Assembly: GCF_905475395.1 (NCBI RefSeq)
Contig: NC_058339.1
Coordinates: forward strand, 47,749,172-47,813,171
Direction of reading: 5' to 3'
DNA length: 64,000 nucleotides
From: Chrysoperla carnea
Lineage: Eukaryota; Arthropoda; Insecta; Neuroptera; Chrysopidae
In this document: positions 12,479 through 24,018 of the stretch, piece after piece
Numbering within the stretch: position 1 is the first letter of the stretch
Layout: the number at the start of each line of letters is the position of its first letter
Made by a program: the position numbers and the translations under genes
The notes under the pieces: generated by a model
Database searches by the model: none
What the model saw: only the letters and a program-made list of their open reading frames with translations
What the model was told of the DNA's origin: nothing

Positions 12479-14533
12479 ATGGTTGTTTTATCAACGGAAC
12501 AAAAAACGGAAGATATTATTCTCAGAGGGCAGAATTTCCCAGTGAAACAAGATTGTAGTTTGGGAAAATTCATTTTGGATAAACTTACAAAACATGGAGA
12601 CAAAATATCTCAAGTAAGTATTCTTTAAAACACAATTTTGTAATTCAAACTTTAAGAAATAAATATATTATCGAATCCTTACAAAAAAAATTTAAATTTT
12701 TAGATATACTCTTTAACTGGAGAATCATACACACACTTCGATATTAAAAAGCGTAGTATTCAAGTAGCAAAAGAATTACGTGGCCATGGAGTTGGATTAG
12801 GTGATGTTATTTCAATTTGCTCTGCAAATACTCCTACTTCCGCTTTGCCATTATTAGCTGGAACATATATTGGCGCAGCTATAAGTCCATTAGATCCCTC
12901 ACTAAATAAATGTAAGTGCAAGTTGCTACAAAAAAGAAATTAAATACTAGTTTCATTATTATAATTTTGTTAATTGTTTTCTTAGTTGATATCAAACATT
13001 TGATGAACATAACTACTCCAAAAATTATCTTCACCGAAGAAAGTTGTCTTAAAATTATTGAGGAAGTTATCCAAGAATTGAGTTTATCAACGGAAATAGT
13101 GGTTTTTGGTGAATCCAACAAACATGCAACCTTCTCACAATTTTTAACTCCATCAATTGATGAAGATGATGATTTTGAACCAGTTAACTTCACAAATCCA
13201 CAAGATCATATTGCATTTTTGATGTCTTCAAGTGGTACAACAGGTCTGCCAAAATGTGTATCTCTTTCTCATGCCGCTATACTCCTCCAATTACAGTTAG
13301 CTTTGTAAGTACTTCTCATATTTTAAAATTCGTTTTATAATCTGCAGAGTACTTAATTATTTATTCATCTACAGAGTTGCTCAATATCCAAATGATGTAA
13401 CAGTGTTGAACATGTCCTCATTATTTTGGATCACCGGCGTATTAGTAACTTTAATTGCAATTGCAATTGGTGGAACTCGAATTTTAACACCACCATTTGA
13501 ACCTGTACATACTTTGGAGACTATTGAAAAGTATAAGGTCCCATGGATTATTGTTGGAGTAACATTTTTTGCTCGAATGGTAACACATCCAAAAGCATCT
13601 GAATTTGATTTAAGTTGTGTTCAAGTAATGGGTATAAGTGGAGGCAAAGCAAGTGATCAACATTTAGTTGATGGCAAAAAAGTATTCCCTCGTGCTTTAT
13701 TAACATCAAGTTATGGTTTAACCGAAACATCTGGAAATGTCTTCAAACTACATTATGGAAAGCCAACTGCTGTTGGGCATTTAGTTCCTGGTGTCGAGGC
13801 TAAGGTTGGTATTAAATTAGCTGAAGAGTTACATTTGTATACATTTGATTAATATGAGTTGTATACATTTGTTAACATTAACAATAATATTTTTGAAAAC
13901 TAAGTTATTTTTTAATGTGTAGGTTCTTGATGTTGAAAGTGGCGCATCCCTAGGTCCAAATAAAAAAGGTGAACTATGCTTTAGAGGAAAATTATTGTTC
14001 TCTGGATATTACAAGAATGAAAAAGCAACCAATGAAGCAATTGATAAAGATGGTTGGTTACACACAGGAGATCTTGGTTACTACGATGATGAAGAATGCT
14101 TTTATGTTGACGGACGCATTAAAGAACAATTCAAATGTAAAGGATGGCAGGTAATTGTCCTTTTTAATAAAATTAAGTTAACGTCAAATATCGTAGTTGG
14201 TTTTATTTATCAAACATTTTCTATTTCTAGATATCACCTTTAGAATTGGAATCAGTATTGTTAGAACATCCAGCAATCAAAGAAGCTGCTGTATTAGGAG
14301 TACCACACAAAGTTGACGTTGCACGACCAAAGGCATTTATTGTAAGACGACAAAACTCAGAGGCAACAGTAGAAGAAATACATTCATACATGAAAGAACG
14401 CATGAATCCAAATAAGCAAATTACCGGCGGTATTATATTTGTTGAGTCTTTACCAACTACACCAACTGGAAAAATTCAAAGAAGAGCTTTAGTAGAATTA
14501 GCAAAACAATATTTAGCGAGTAATGATGAATAA
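12479..14533 (+). CDS. Acyl-CoA synthetase / luciferin 4-monooxygenase-like, copy 2
   Basis: Six exons (12479-12613, 12704-12911, 12986-13304, 13375-13804, 13923-14150, 14231-14533) give 540 residues, and all introns are short (70-118 nt). The ATG is in a good context (ACAAAAATGG). Motifs: SSSGTTGLPKC at about 195-205, SSLFWITG with Trp239, SYGLTE at 333-338, TGD at 412-414, GRIKEQFKCKGWQ at 428-440 and catalytic Lys521 in TPTGKIQRR. Lys435 corresponds to firefly Lys443. The tail is LASNDE without a peroxisome signal. The intron 4 donor is GTTGGT, weaker than the GTAAGN used elsewhere. It is closest to copy 3, sharing the start MVVLSTEQK, the RSIQVAKELRGHG block and the promoter sites. This is the most compact gene of the array. 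Confidence 0.94.
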
Positions 14534-15109
14534 AGACGTAATTCCAAATTAGGTTAATATAAAACAAATTAATTTATATCACATTATTTGCTTCTAGGTT
14601 GTATTTAATATTTTTAAAGATACCTTAAATTTAAAAACATTTTTATACTTTTGATTTAATTATTTAAAAAATTATTTTAAGTACTTTGTAAATAATTTAT
14701 AATTAAATTAATATTTAAGTCGTTATATCGTTAAATTACAGTGATAAATATTTTATTGTATATATCTTTAATATTTTTTTGTACATAGTTATGTTTTAAG
14801 GAAATTGAAATTTATTGCTTAATTGTATTTTATAATAAATCTATTTATTATTTATTTAAAAATTTTGTTTTAATTTTGACAATTCAGCCGAATTAATTTG
14901 CTGGTATCACTGAGCAGGATCGAATTGTTGGTCTTCGAATTCAGTTATTTCATTTTGGATAGCTCTATAGTACAAAACAAAACTAAAAACACGTATTTTT
15001 GAGATTTGGAAATCAACGTTCAGATCTATGAAATATTTTGGAGTAAGGGTCTTGGGGAGTGTTTGAGTAATATTCGACTACGGAGAAAAGTTACTCAATA
15101 CTAGTGATG

Positions 15110-15590
15110 GACAAAATTAATCTCAATCTTGCAGTCTGGATCTTGGTCATTTTTCAAATTTTCAAAACAATTTTTCTTGGCAAGTTCAAGACCAACATAG
15201 CACCACTTTGACAAGATCAATACCAAGACCCTATCTATATGAATTAAGATTAAGACCAAGACCCACCTCTGAAAGGCCAAGATTCATAACCAGACATTTC
15301 CAAACTTATATATATATATATAATAAAAGTAAAGTAAAAACAGACTGGTTGATGCAAAATCAAAAACTCGATTAACCAAGGCCAAGACTTAATTTTTAAT
15401 GATAATTTTTAGATTAAGAGATAATTTTTGCAAGATCAAGAATGAACTCTGCAAGACCAAGATTTGATTCTGCAAAATCAAGACATATTTTATCAAGGCC
15501 AAGGCAAAAACTAATAATGTAAGATCAATATCAAGATTCAACCGTCAAGTGCAAGAGATAACTATAGCCTTGATCTCGCTCATCACACTA
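15110..15590. repeat. Degenerate (AAGACCAAGATC)n low-complexity tract
   Basis: Variants of CAAGACCAAGA, GCAAGATCAAGA and AAGGCCAAG recur at irregular 12-40 bp spacing over about 480 bp. There is no constant period and no coding frame, so it looks like a decayed simple repeat. Confidence 0.65.
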
Positions 15591-16054
15591 ATTATATTTT
15601 TTTAAATCTATTCTTCGGGATCCTGTACAATTAAATGAACATAAAATTTTCACCGGAAAATTTTACCTTCCTATCGAGAATTAAATCGAGGGGTGCAATT
15701 AAAATTTTAAAGGGCTTATTGAAATTGTCAAATTAAATTGTCCAATAAATTTACCCCTCAGGGAAATATTACCCAAAATATATCCTGTAGGCGTGTATTT
15801 TTACTTACATTAAAACTCTGTTCTTCATGTCTGAAAATTTTATGGATTTGTATTCTGAAACAGGTTTTTTTTCTGTTAAGTTTTATGAACAAAAATTTTC
15901 TCATCTCTCAGTTTTCTTTTTTAAACTAAACAAAAACAAACATACATTTTTGAATAAAAAAATAATTTGCCTATTTGTTATCGTGTTTGGTTTACACAAA
16001 AAACTCTTTTCAAAGTATTATCGAAGATAATAAATGAGAACTCTAGGATATGTC

Positions 16055-16336
16055 GAAATAAATTTCGATTTTTGCCCCAATTTCCTAGATCAGTTTTTCG
16101 TATTTTCAAAATACGTATTTTTGACTACCAAGTAGTCATCATCAGTAAGAGTTAGCTAGTGAATGTTACTCTTTGCTAATTTGGTGGCGGACTGCACGTG
16201 CAAGTCCAAAATTAGCAAAGAGTAACATTCACTAGCTAATTCTTACTGATGATGACTACTTGGTAGTCAAAAATACGTATTTTGAAAATACGAAAAACTG
16301 ATCTAGGAAATTGGGGCAAAAATCGAAATTTATTTC
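16055..16336. repeat. 282-bp near-perfect palindrome (foldback element)
   Basis: The arms, about 135 bp each, begin GAAATAAATTTCGATTTTTG and pair almost completely up to a centre at GCACGTGC. The left arm has a few extra bases (GGTGGC) near the centre. There is no open frame of note. Such a structure is typical of a foldback or MITE element with very long terminal inverted repeats and no loop. Confidence 0.88.
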
Positions 16337-17613
16337 TTTTCAAAGTGCAGATTAAAAAATTTTTTATGACAAATTTTCCTACAAATAGTCTTTTATCTTA
16401 TATTCAAATACTTAAATTTTTTTAAAGAAAAAGAATCAGCTTATTGGTGCATTTATTAAGTTTCTCATACAGTAATTACTCTTTAAGCCCTAAGCAAATG
16501 GTGATGGGAGTGATTAAAACTTTTTAGCTACTGAATCAAAAAATTCACGGCACGTGTTTCAAATTAGCTGACGGCGATCCAAATTTAATCGTTTTTTCAC
16601 GGAGATATTGAATGTTTTGTAAATACTGAATATACCAATAATTTATACAATACAGATATTGAAATTATTGTTAATACGGAAAATAATACTCAGCAAATTT
16701 TTAAATGAGCTTGGTTAGGAGGTATATTCATTTTATAATTTTTTTGAGCGCTAATTTGTGGAATTCTATGATAAAATAATTGTATTTACAAAATTATTTA
16801 GTTTTATTTATTTGGTTAGACTATGAAATCTATGAAATCTGAAAATCGCACGACAGTATCATATATTGCGAAAGACCGGTTTTCAAAAATTCTAACATCT
16901 GATATCATTTTCTTAGATCAAAAACACATGTACCTTTATTAATATTCGATTTGAAATCTACTAGCAACAATAAGATTTTTATTAAAATTTCAAAGACATC
17001 GTTTGAAAATATGGAAATAAAAGGAATAAGTTAATGCCAATGTCCATAAAATTTGGTGAGCATTCCGATCAATCCGAATTTTAATTTTTGTGTAGTACAT
17101 AAGTAACCATAAATTTTTTAATACGAACCTAAATGAAATAAATTATGCAAAATTCCGGTTTGTTTGGAAAGATGTTGCGCATAAATATAGTAGCATTTAA
17201 TTGAGAGTTTTATTTGAAAAGAATAATTTGAAGAAGAGGTTTCGATCATGCCAAAATTTTTGTCCCTTAAATGATTTCGGGCCTGCTTTAAAAATTATAA
17301 ACCAAACTAGCTTCTACCCGCGTCTTTGCTTCTAATTTCGCAATTTTTTTCTCTTTAAACTATGAGATACAATTTTTTATTCAAAATTATGTTATTCGAT
17401 TTTGCTAATAATAGTACTTATTATAAGCTTCATAATTGTCATAACAGTGGAAGCTTGCCTGTTACAGAAATAGCGACATTGCGTTTAACTAGGAAAATGA
17501 TGTCCAATCTTTCTTTGAAAATCAAATCAAAACAAGCAATTCGTGTATACCTATAATCGATATATCTTGGAAGTGCCATAAAGAATGTGATTTCGAAGAC
17601 AAATATATTCCTT

Positions 17614-17661
17614 CTCGTCCGTATGATTAAAATAATAAATTTTTTTAATCATACGGACGAG
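17614..17661. repeat. Perfect 19-bp stem hairpin
   Basis: CTCGTCCGTATGATTAAAA at 17614-17632 is exactly complementary to 17643-17661, with a 10-nt AT loop. It sits alone in AT-rich DNA. It may be the fused ends of a small transposon. Confidence 0.75.
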
Positions 17662-18619
17662 GTCTTAGGTCTTACAAACAGAAAAAAGATTTCGTATAAA
17701 TTAAAAATCTCAATGAAATAATAAACTTTTTTTTTCTAAAATAATTTTTTTTTAATGTTTTGAACCAAAGTGTTCATTTTATTAACTTGCAATAAGATTT
17801 TCAAAACTTCCAATAGAAACCTTATTTTTAATTTAAAATGATGAAACTAACTCATATTCAATGCTCAAGGGTCGATTTTGGTCAACAATGGCATACCTTA
17901 TAAAACTATAAATGACTTTGTCAGTCTATTACTTCGAAACGATCGATTTTACGATATTACGACTAGAAACCTTCCATAAAATATTAAATTCCCTACAACA
18001 TTATGCCATTAGATTACCTGAAAAAATATGAAAATATAGTTTGCAGGAATGAACAATTTGAAAACAATTATTTTCCTGTGTTATAACAGGAACACGCAGA
18101 AATATTTTCCGGTGTTGTTATTACAGATTACATAGGAAAACGATTTCATTAAATTATTAATTCCCACCAACTTTGTAGCCATATTCATATTTTTACAAGA
18201 AATCTATTGATATAATTATGAACTTTCTTTTCACAAAGGAATATTCTTCGAAAATAAAACTATTCTATGTCACTCTTCGGATCTCCAGAAACTGTGCACA
18301 AAAATCACATCAACCATTTCGAATTTCGGTGTAATAGAACGACAACCAAATAAACAAACTAACTTTTAGAAATACTAATTTAAATCGAATATATTAACGG
18401 ACAAAAGTCACTATTATTTTATACTCTGCCATTGTTAACATATATCTATCTTCCACTTGCTTTTAAAAAATTCAAAATCTAAATGAAAAGAAAAATAGTA
18501 TTTGCACGTCCGAATTTTTTGATAAATTGATTATGTCAGATTCTTAATCCATCATTAGCAACACAAAAGTATCGATTAAATTATTAGAGATTACAAAAAC
18601 GTCACCAATTTTAAATTGG

Positions 18620-18627
18620 TATAAATA
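18620..18627 (+). promoter_or_regulatory. TATA box of synthetase copy 3
   Basis: TATAAATA followed by AAACTGAT lies 137 bp before the ATG, with TCAATCGAGTG about 30 bp downstream as a possible initiator. The upstream AGAGATTACA and AAAACGTCA at 18586-18604 are shared with copy 2. Confidence 0.7.
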
Positions 18628-18756
18628 AAACTGATTTTTGTGTGTTTGAATCAATCGAGTGACGTGAAAGTCAATCATTATTAAGTTTAGTGATTATTAA
18701 TTATTTTAATTATTTATTAATTTCATTTAAATTAATACAAATTTAATTAATAAAAA

Positions 18757-21742
18757 ATGGTTGTTTTATCAACGGAACAAAAACCGGAAGAAATCATTCT
18801 TAAAGGACAAAATTTCCCAGTGAAACAAGATTGTAGTGTGGGAAAATTTATTTTAGACAAACTAACAAAACATGGAGACAAAATATCACAAGTAAGTTTT
18901 TTTATAAATCAAATTTTTATTATGTAACTTTTAAGGGAACTGGTATTTATCAAGCTGTAGTAAATATTATAAAATTATTTCTTACAAAAGCTGTGTCATT
19001 TGTAGAGAAACATTTGTAGGATTTCAAGGTGATTCATTTTATTTTTCATTTGAGGCATAGATTTAAATTTTTCATTTGAGAAAAATATCAAATTCATTCA
19101 GAATAAATTTTAAGCATATTTCTTCAAATTTTGTTTTTGTTAGTAAAACAAATAACATAAAACGTTTATCTTTGTTTTATTATGCCTCTAAAATATTTTG
19201 AATTCGCTTTTTAACTTTTGTTCATGACAGTCGAAATGTAATTTCAAAGTTTTGAAAAAATCGAAGAAACTCAATGAAATTTTCCCTAAACGTATCGGCG
19301 AAAACAAATTATATCAATGTCTGCATAATTTGCCGGTTTTCTGTATTAAAAACCAAAAAATTCTGCATAATTTGCCAGTTTTTCTGTAATAAAAACCAAA
19401 AAATTAAAGCCTTGAAAAGAAAAAACATATTTTGTTTAATACTATAAGTGAATCGTTGTATGAAAATTCTCTTCTATAGAAAATTCTCCTAATTGACTTC
19501 GGGTATGTATTCATTTCCCTATTTCATATGACGCAACTGTTTAAAAGACCGACAGTCCTTTGAATTAGAACACCTTAAAGACCCGTGAAAAAATGTTTTG
19601 ATAAACCTTAAAAAAAGCGGAGATTAACCCTTCATATCAGACCTGATATGATAATTTGCCAGATCTGACAATATATAACCTGACATGAAAATCTGTCAGA
19701 TTTAGACTGATATGGACAGGTCAGATTATACTTATATATACACAGCTTAGATTTCCACTTTCCACTAAGTTTTGAAGTTTAGTAGAAAAGTATAAAATTT
19801 ACAATGATGTTTAATTTTAGATATACTCCTTAACTGGAGAAACAGCCACACACTTTGACATAAGAAAGCGCAGTATTCAAGTAGCAAAAGAATTACGTGG
19901 CCATGGAGTTGGATTGGATGATGTTATTTCAATTTGTTCTGCAAATACTCCTACTTCTGCCTTACCGTTATTAGCTGGATTGCTCATTGGTGCAACAGTA
20001 AGTCCATTGGATCCATCTCTAAATAAATGTAAGTGTCAAGCTAACAATTAATGGAACTGGAAGAACTTTAAAATTTATTTCTTTATTTAATTTTTAATTT
20101 ATTTTCTTAGTTGATATCAAACATTTAATGAACATCACAACTCCAAAAATTATCTTCACCGAGCAAAGTTGCCTAAAAATTATTGAAGAAGTTATTGAAG
20201 AATTACGTTTATCTACGGAAATCGTAGTTTTTGGCAACTCCAACAAATACGCAACTTTCTCACAATTTTTAACTCCATCAATTGATGAGGATGATGATTT
20301 TGAACCAGTTAACTTCACAAATCCACAAGATCATATTGCACTTTTAATGTCCTCGAGTGGCACAACAGGCTTGCCGAAATGTGTATCGATATCTCATGCT
20401 TCTGTACTGTTCCAATTACAGTTAGCTTTGTAAGTACTTCTTATAAAACAAAACCGTTTTGCAGGTCTGTATTATAATTACTAAATTTTTCTTTTTATTA
20501 CAGAGTTGCTCAATATCCAAATAATGTAACAGTCTTAAATATGTCCTCGTTATTCTGGATCACCGGTGTATTGGTAACTCTAGTTGTAATTACAATTGGT
20601 GGAACTCGAATTTTAACACCACCATTTGAACCTGAACATACTTTGAAGACTATTGAAAAGTATAAGGTCCCATGGATGATTGTTGGGGTGACCTTTTTTG
20701 CTCGAATGGTGTCACATCCAAAAGCGTGTGATTTCGATTTTAGTTGTGTTCAAATGGTCGGTATTAGCGGTGGTAAAGCAACTGAACAACACTTAGTTGA
20801 CGGCAGAAAAGTATTTCCTCGTGCATTATTAACCTCAGGTTATGGTTTAACTGAAACAACTGGAGGTGTTTTCAAATTATATTACGGAAAGCCAACTGCT
20901 GTTGGACATTTAGTTCCTGGTGTTGAAGCTAAGGTAAGCAAAAAGTTATTCGATAGATTTGATAGTTGACAGTTTGTTTTTCTGAAATAGTACTCGTCTT
21001 GCGTTCAAACATACTTTAAAAGTATAGCCAATCCATTTTAAACAAAATTTAACACCTATAACAGATAGACATACAGAAAAATCACGTTGAATTTGACGTT
21101 AAATTTGAAGCTTTAATTATTTTAATGTGTAGGTTCTTGATGTGGAAAATGGCGTGTCTTTAGGGCCCAATAAAAAAGGAGAATTATGCTTTAGAGGAAA
21201 ATGTTTATTTTCTGGTTATTACAAGAATGAAAAAGCAACCAATGAAGCAATTGATAAAGATGGTTGGTTACACACAGGAGATCTTGGTTACTACGATGAT
21301 GAAGAATGCTTTTATGTTGATGGTCGCATTAAAGAACAGTTTAAATGTAAAGGATGGCAGGTAAATGATATTTTCAATTCAATCTCATAAATGTAAAATA
21401 TCGTAATTAGAATTATATTTAATAATCTTGTTCATTTTCCAGATATCACCTTTAGAATTGGAATCAGTGCTGTTAGAACATCCAGCAATCGTAGAAGCTG
21501 CTGTTTTAGGAGTACCACATAAAATTGACGTTGCGCGACCAAAAGCATTTATTGTAAAACGACAAAACTCAGAGGCAACAGTAGAAGAAATACATTCATA
21601 TATGAAAGAACGTATGAATCCAAATAAACAAATCACCGGTGGAATTGTATTTGTTGATACTTTGCCAACTACACCCACTGGAAAAATTCAAAGAAGAGCT
21701 TTGGTAGAATTAGCAAAGAAGTATTTAACGGATGATGAATAA
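18757..21742 (+). CDS. Acyl-CoA synthetase / luciferin 4-monooxygenase-like, copy 3
   Basis: The exons are 18757-18891, 19821-20028, 20111-20429, 20504-20933, 21133-21360 and 21443-21742, giving 539 residues. Motifs match copy 2: SSSGTTGLPKC, SSLFWITG, SGYGLTE, HTGDLGYY, GRIKEQFKCKGWQ, and TPTGKIQRR carrying the catalytic Lys. A Gly in the otherwise shared GLGDV loop is Asp here (GLDDV), the only copy with that change. The C-terminus is LTDDE. Intron 1 is enlarged to 929 nt against about 90 in copy 2; it contains an imperfect duplicated CTGCATAATTTGCC segment near 19320-19400 and a short AGACCTGATATG-like repeat near 19640-19730, but no element I can name. A 104-nt block of exon 5 (21217-21320) is identical to copy 2. 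Confidence 0.93.
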
Positions 21743-22989
21743 AAATTTAACACTTAATTAGGATAAAATTAAAACTATTTAATTTGTATCAAATTAGACT
21801 GTTAAACGATTTTAATATTCATAGAGGTACCTTGAATATTAAAACCGCTTCTTATTTTTTATTTAATTAATTATTTATAGCATTATTAATATAATTACTT
21901 AGTTTATTTATTAAGTTGTATAATTAATAAGTTTATTTAATTTATTTTTATACCGTTTTAATGTAAAATTACAGTGATTAAAATTTTCTACCTATTCATA
22001 TTTGTTGTCAAAAATTTAAATTATTATCATTTGTACATAAGATAACAAAATAAATATTAGAACTATTAAATCTTTATAATAATTTAATACTCTCTGTTTT
22101 TTAATACTCTCTTTATTTTTGCATGTGTCTAGAACTAGAAATTTATATTTAGGAAATATTTACAAGCATTTAATTTTTAATAATTAATTATATCATATAA
22201 TATGCATATTATAAATAATATATACAGGATTGAGGGAAGCAAGATTTCCACAAAATTTCCACAAAATAATTACTGAATGAATTATCCATTAGACGTTCTA
22301 ATACTTAGACTGAATAAGTTGTTAAAAACCTCCGACCGAAAAGTGGGAGGAAGTCAATTAAGTCATTATATTGATTCTGGCTTCTTGTGTTTGCTGGCAT
22401 AAATTGACCCTTTTTCACAAGTTATTGAAAATGTTTGTCAATATTCACCCGTTCATATTATCACTTTAGTTTTTTGTAATGTTTCGCAAATAAGTCATAG
22501 TTAATTACACGATCTGGATAATTTTCTTTAAACTTCAAGACACCACTAAATCACTTCCTAACTAAATCTCTTCACAAAAAGAAGCAGCAAATTTTATAAT
22601 TGTCTTCCAGAATCGAATACATAAGTGTGCATCCTTCTTACTGCACCAAAATTTGGAACTTTGTTCCGGTCTTGAAGCTTTCAAATGATAAAACTTTTGT
22701 TTGAAATAATTTTTTAATTACAAATGTCAAGTTAAAAAAACAACACCCTATATACATATTTCATCTCTTTTGAAGTAATCTGTTTTTGTTATAAAACTCT
22801 ATAAATATTTAATATCCGAAAATTAAAAATTATTTTTATGTTTAGAAATGTAATTTAATTTATAGTCCAAACAATTTGTGAAAAAGCTAGGGAAAAATTA
22901 CAACGTATATTTCATTACTTCTAAAATCTACGAAAAAACAAACATATATGCCTTCCCTGCACCTACAGCATTAAAATTTAGTCAGTCAA

Positions 22990-23258
22990 CCTTAGTAGCT
23001 CAGTTGGTTAAGGCGTAACGAGGTGGTTCGATTCCTGCCTTCGTAAACAAAATTAATTTAAATAGGTGGTGATGGAATGATGTGATGCATGGTATATGCA
23101 CGAAAGATGTGCACTCAGCCTCTGAAAATAATTGAGGAGCTGATAAATGAAATTATCAGCGAAAAAGGTGGTAAAACACATATACCTATGGTATCAAAAT
23201 GGCGGCTATATAGCCTAAGTGTGTCCCTCGTGGACAACCAATAAAAACTAATCATCAC
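22990..23258 (+). mobile_element. tRNA-derived SINE
   Basis: It has a pol III A box TAGCTCAGTTGG (22996-23007) and B box GGTTCGATTCC (23025-23035), both excellent matches to tRNA internal promoters. They are only about 18 bp apart, so the anticodon arm is missing and this is not a functional tRNA. An unrelated body of about 220 bp follows, ending near GACAACCAATAAAAACTAAT. That tRNA-like head plus non-tRNA body is the defining layout of a SINE. The target-site duplication is not clear. Confidence 0.75.
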
Positions 23259-23894
23259 TGCAATTTTCGAATTATCTCAACCATTCACTATCAACATTTT
23301 ATTGTTTTCCTTTCTATGAAGATTCTGAAGAAAATGGAGCTATTTCATCAGTTTTAAGCAAAACAATACTTTTGTACTTTTGTGATTGTTTCTCTAAGCG
23401 CTCAGTTTTCGAAATAAATATTCTTGGGAAACTATAAATGCAATATTCAATTTTAAGAAAAATGAGTTATTTTTTCAATTTCTGAGGGGATTCGCTTTAA
23501 AGCAGCTATTGCGCTACGATTTCTTTTTTTTTTTTTAATATGATCATTTATTATAATTATTACTGATAAGAAATTAGTCACCCGCGCTATTGTAGCAATT
23601 TTATAAAGGTAGAAACATTTTTTCCACATTGCTTGTACTATAATATCATTAGTTACACAGTCTTTGACTCTGATTTGGCGCCTGTATAACTATTTTTAAA
23701 TTTCAAATGCATTAGATAAAATCATACACAAGTAACGTTTAACACGTGTATAATACCATCGTCAACACCACCAAAATATTAAAATTAACGTTTTTCAGTG
23801 TTTTATTTTGCTAAATCATTTCACGCCCTATCAGTTGCTAGACAAAAACAAAAATTAATCAATTTTATTGGTGATTAGAAAATTTATAACACAG

Positions 23895-23902
23895 TATCAA
23901 TA
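23895..23902 (+). promoter_or_regulatory. Altered TATA box of synthetase copy 4 (TATCAATA)
   Basis: The position and flanks (GTATCAATAAAACT against GTATAAATAAAACT) match the TATA boxes of the sister genes, 124 bp before the ATG, but the fourth base is C. Upstream GATTAGAAAA (23873-23882) is shared with copies 5 (33736-33745) and 6 (40001-40010). Basal transcription of this copy may be weaker or differently started. Confidence 0.6.
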
Positions 23903-24018
23903 AAACTTTGATCCTTGAAAATCGATTGATTAGAAATTAATACCTGATTAAATGAAAGTTAGTTGTTCTAGTTTATTCAAGACAATAGTGTATTTAGCAT
24001 AGCTCAGCATCATAAAAA

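Larger units (their letters stand above)
14534..18756. other. Intergenic region between copies 2 and 3
   Basis: A likely 3' UTR follows copy 2, with AATAAA within TATAATAAATC near 14830. Then come a degenerate AAGACCAAGATC tract (15110-15590), a near-perfect 282-bp palindrome (16055-16336), and a short perfect hairpin (17614-17661). No gene is visible; the small open frames near 15740-16160 overlap the palindrome or are AT-rich noise. Confidence 0.6.
21743..24018. other. Intergenic region between copies 3 and 4
   Basis: Likely 3' UTR to about 22080, with AATAAA near 22050 and the shared CAGTGATTAAA motif near 21972. A tRNA-derived SINE follows at 22990-23258. The remainder is AT-rich with nothing recognised. 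Confidence 0.6.

Noticed and set aside
22996-23035. A genuine tRNA gene
   Set aside because: A and B boxes are present but only about 18 bp apart, leaving no room for an anticodon arm; a non-tRNA body follows. Called a SINE instead.
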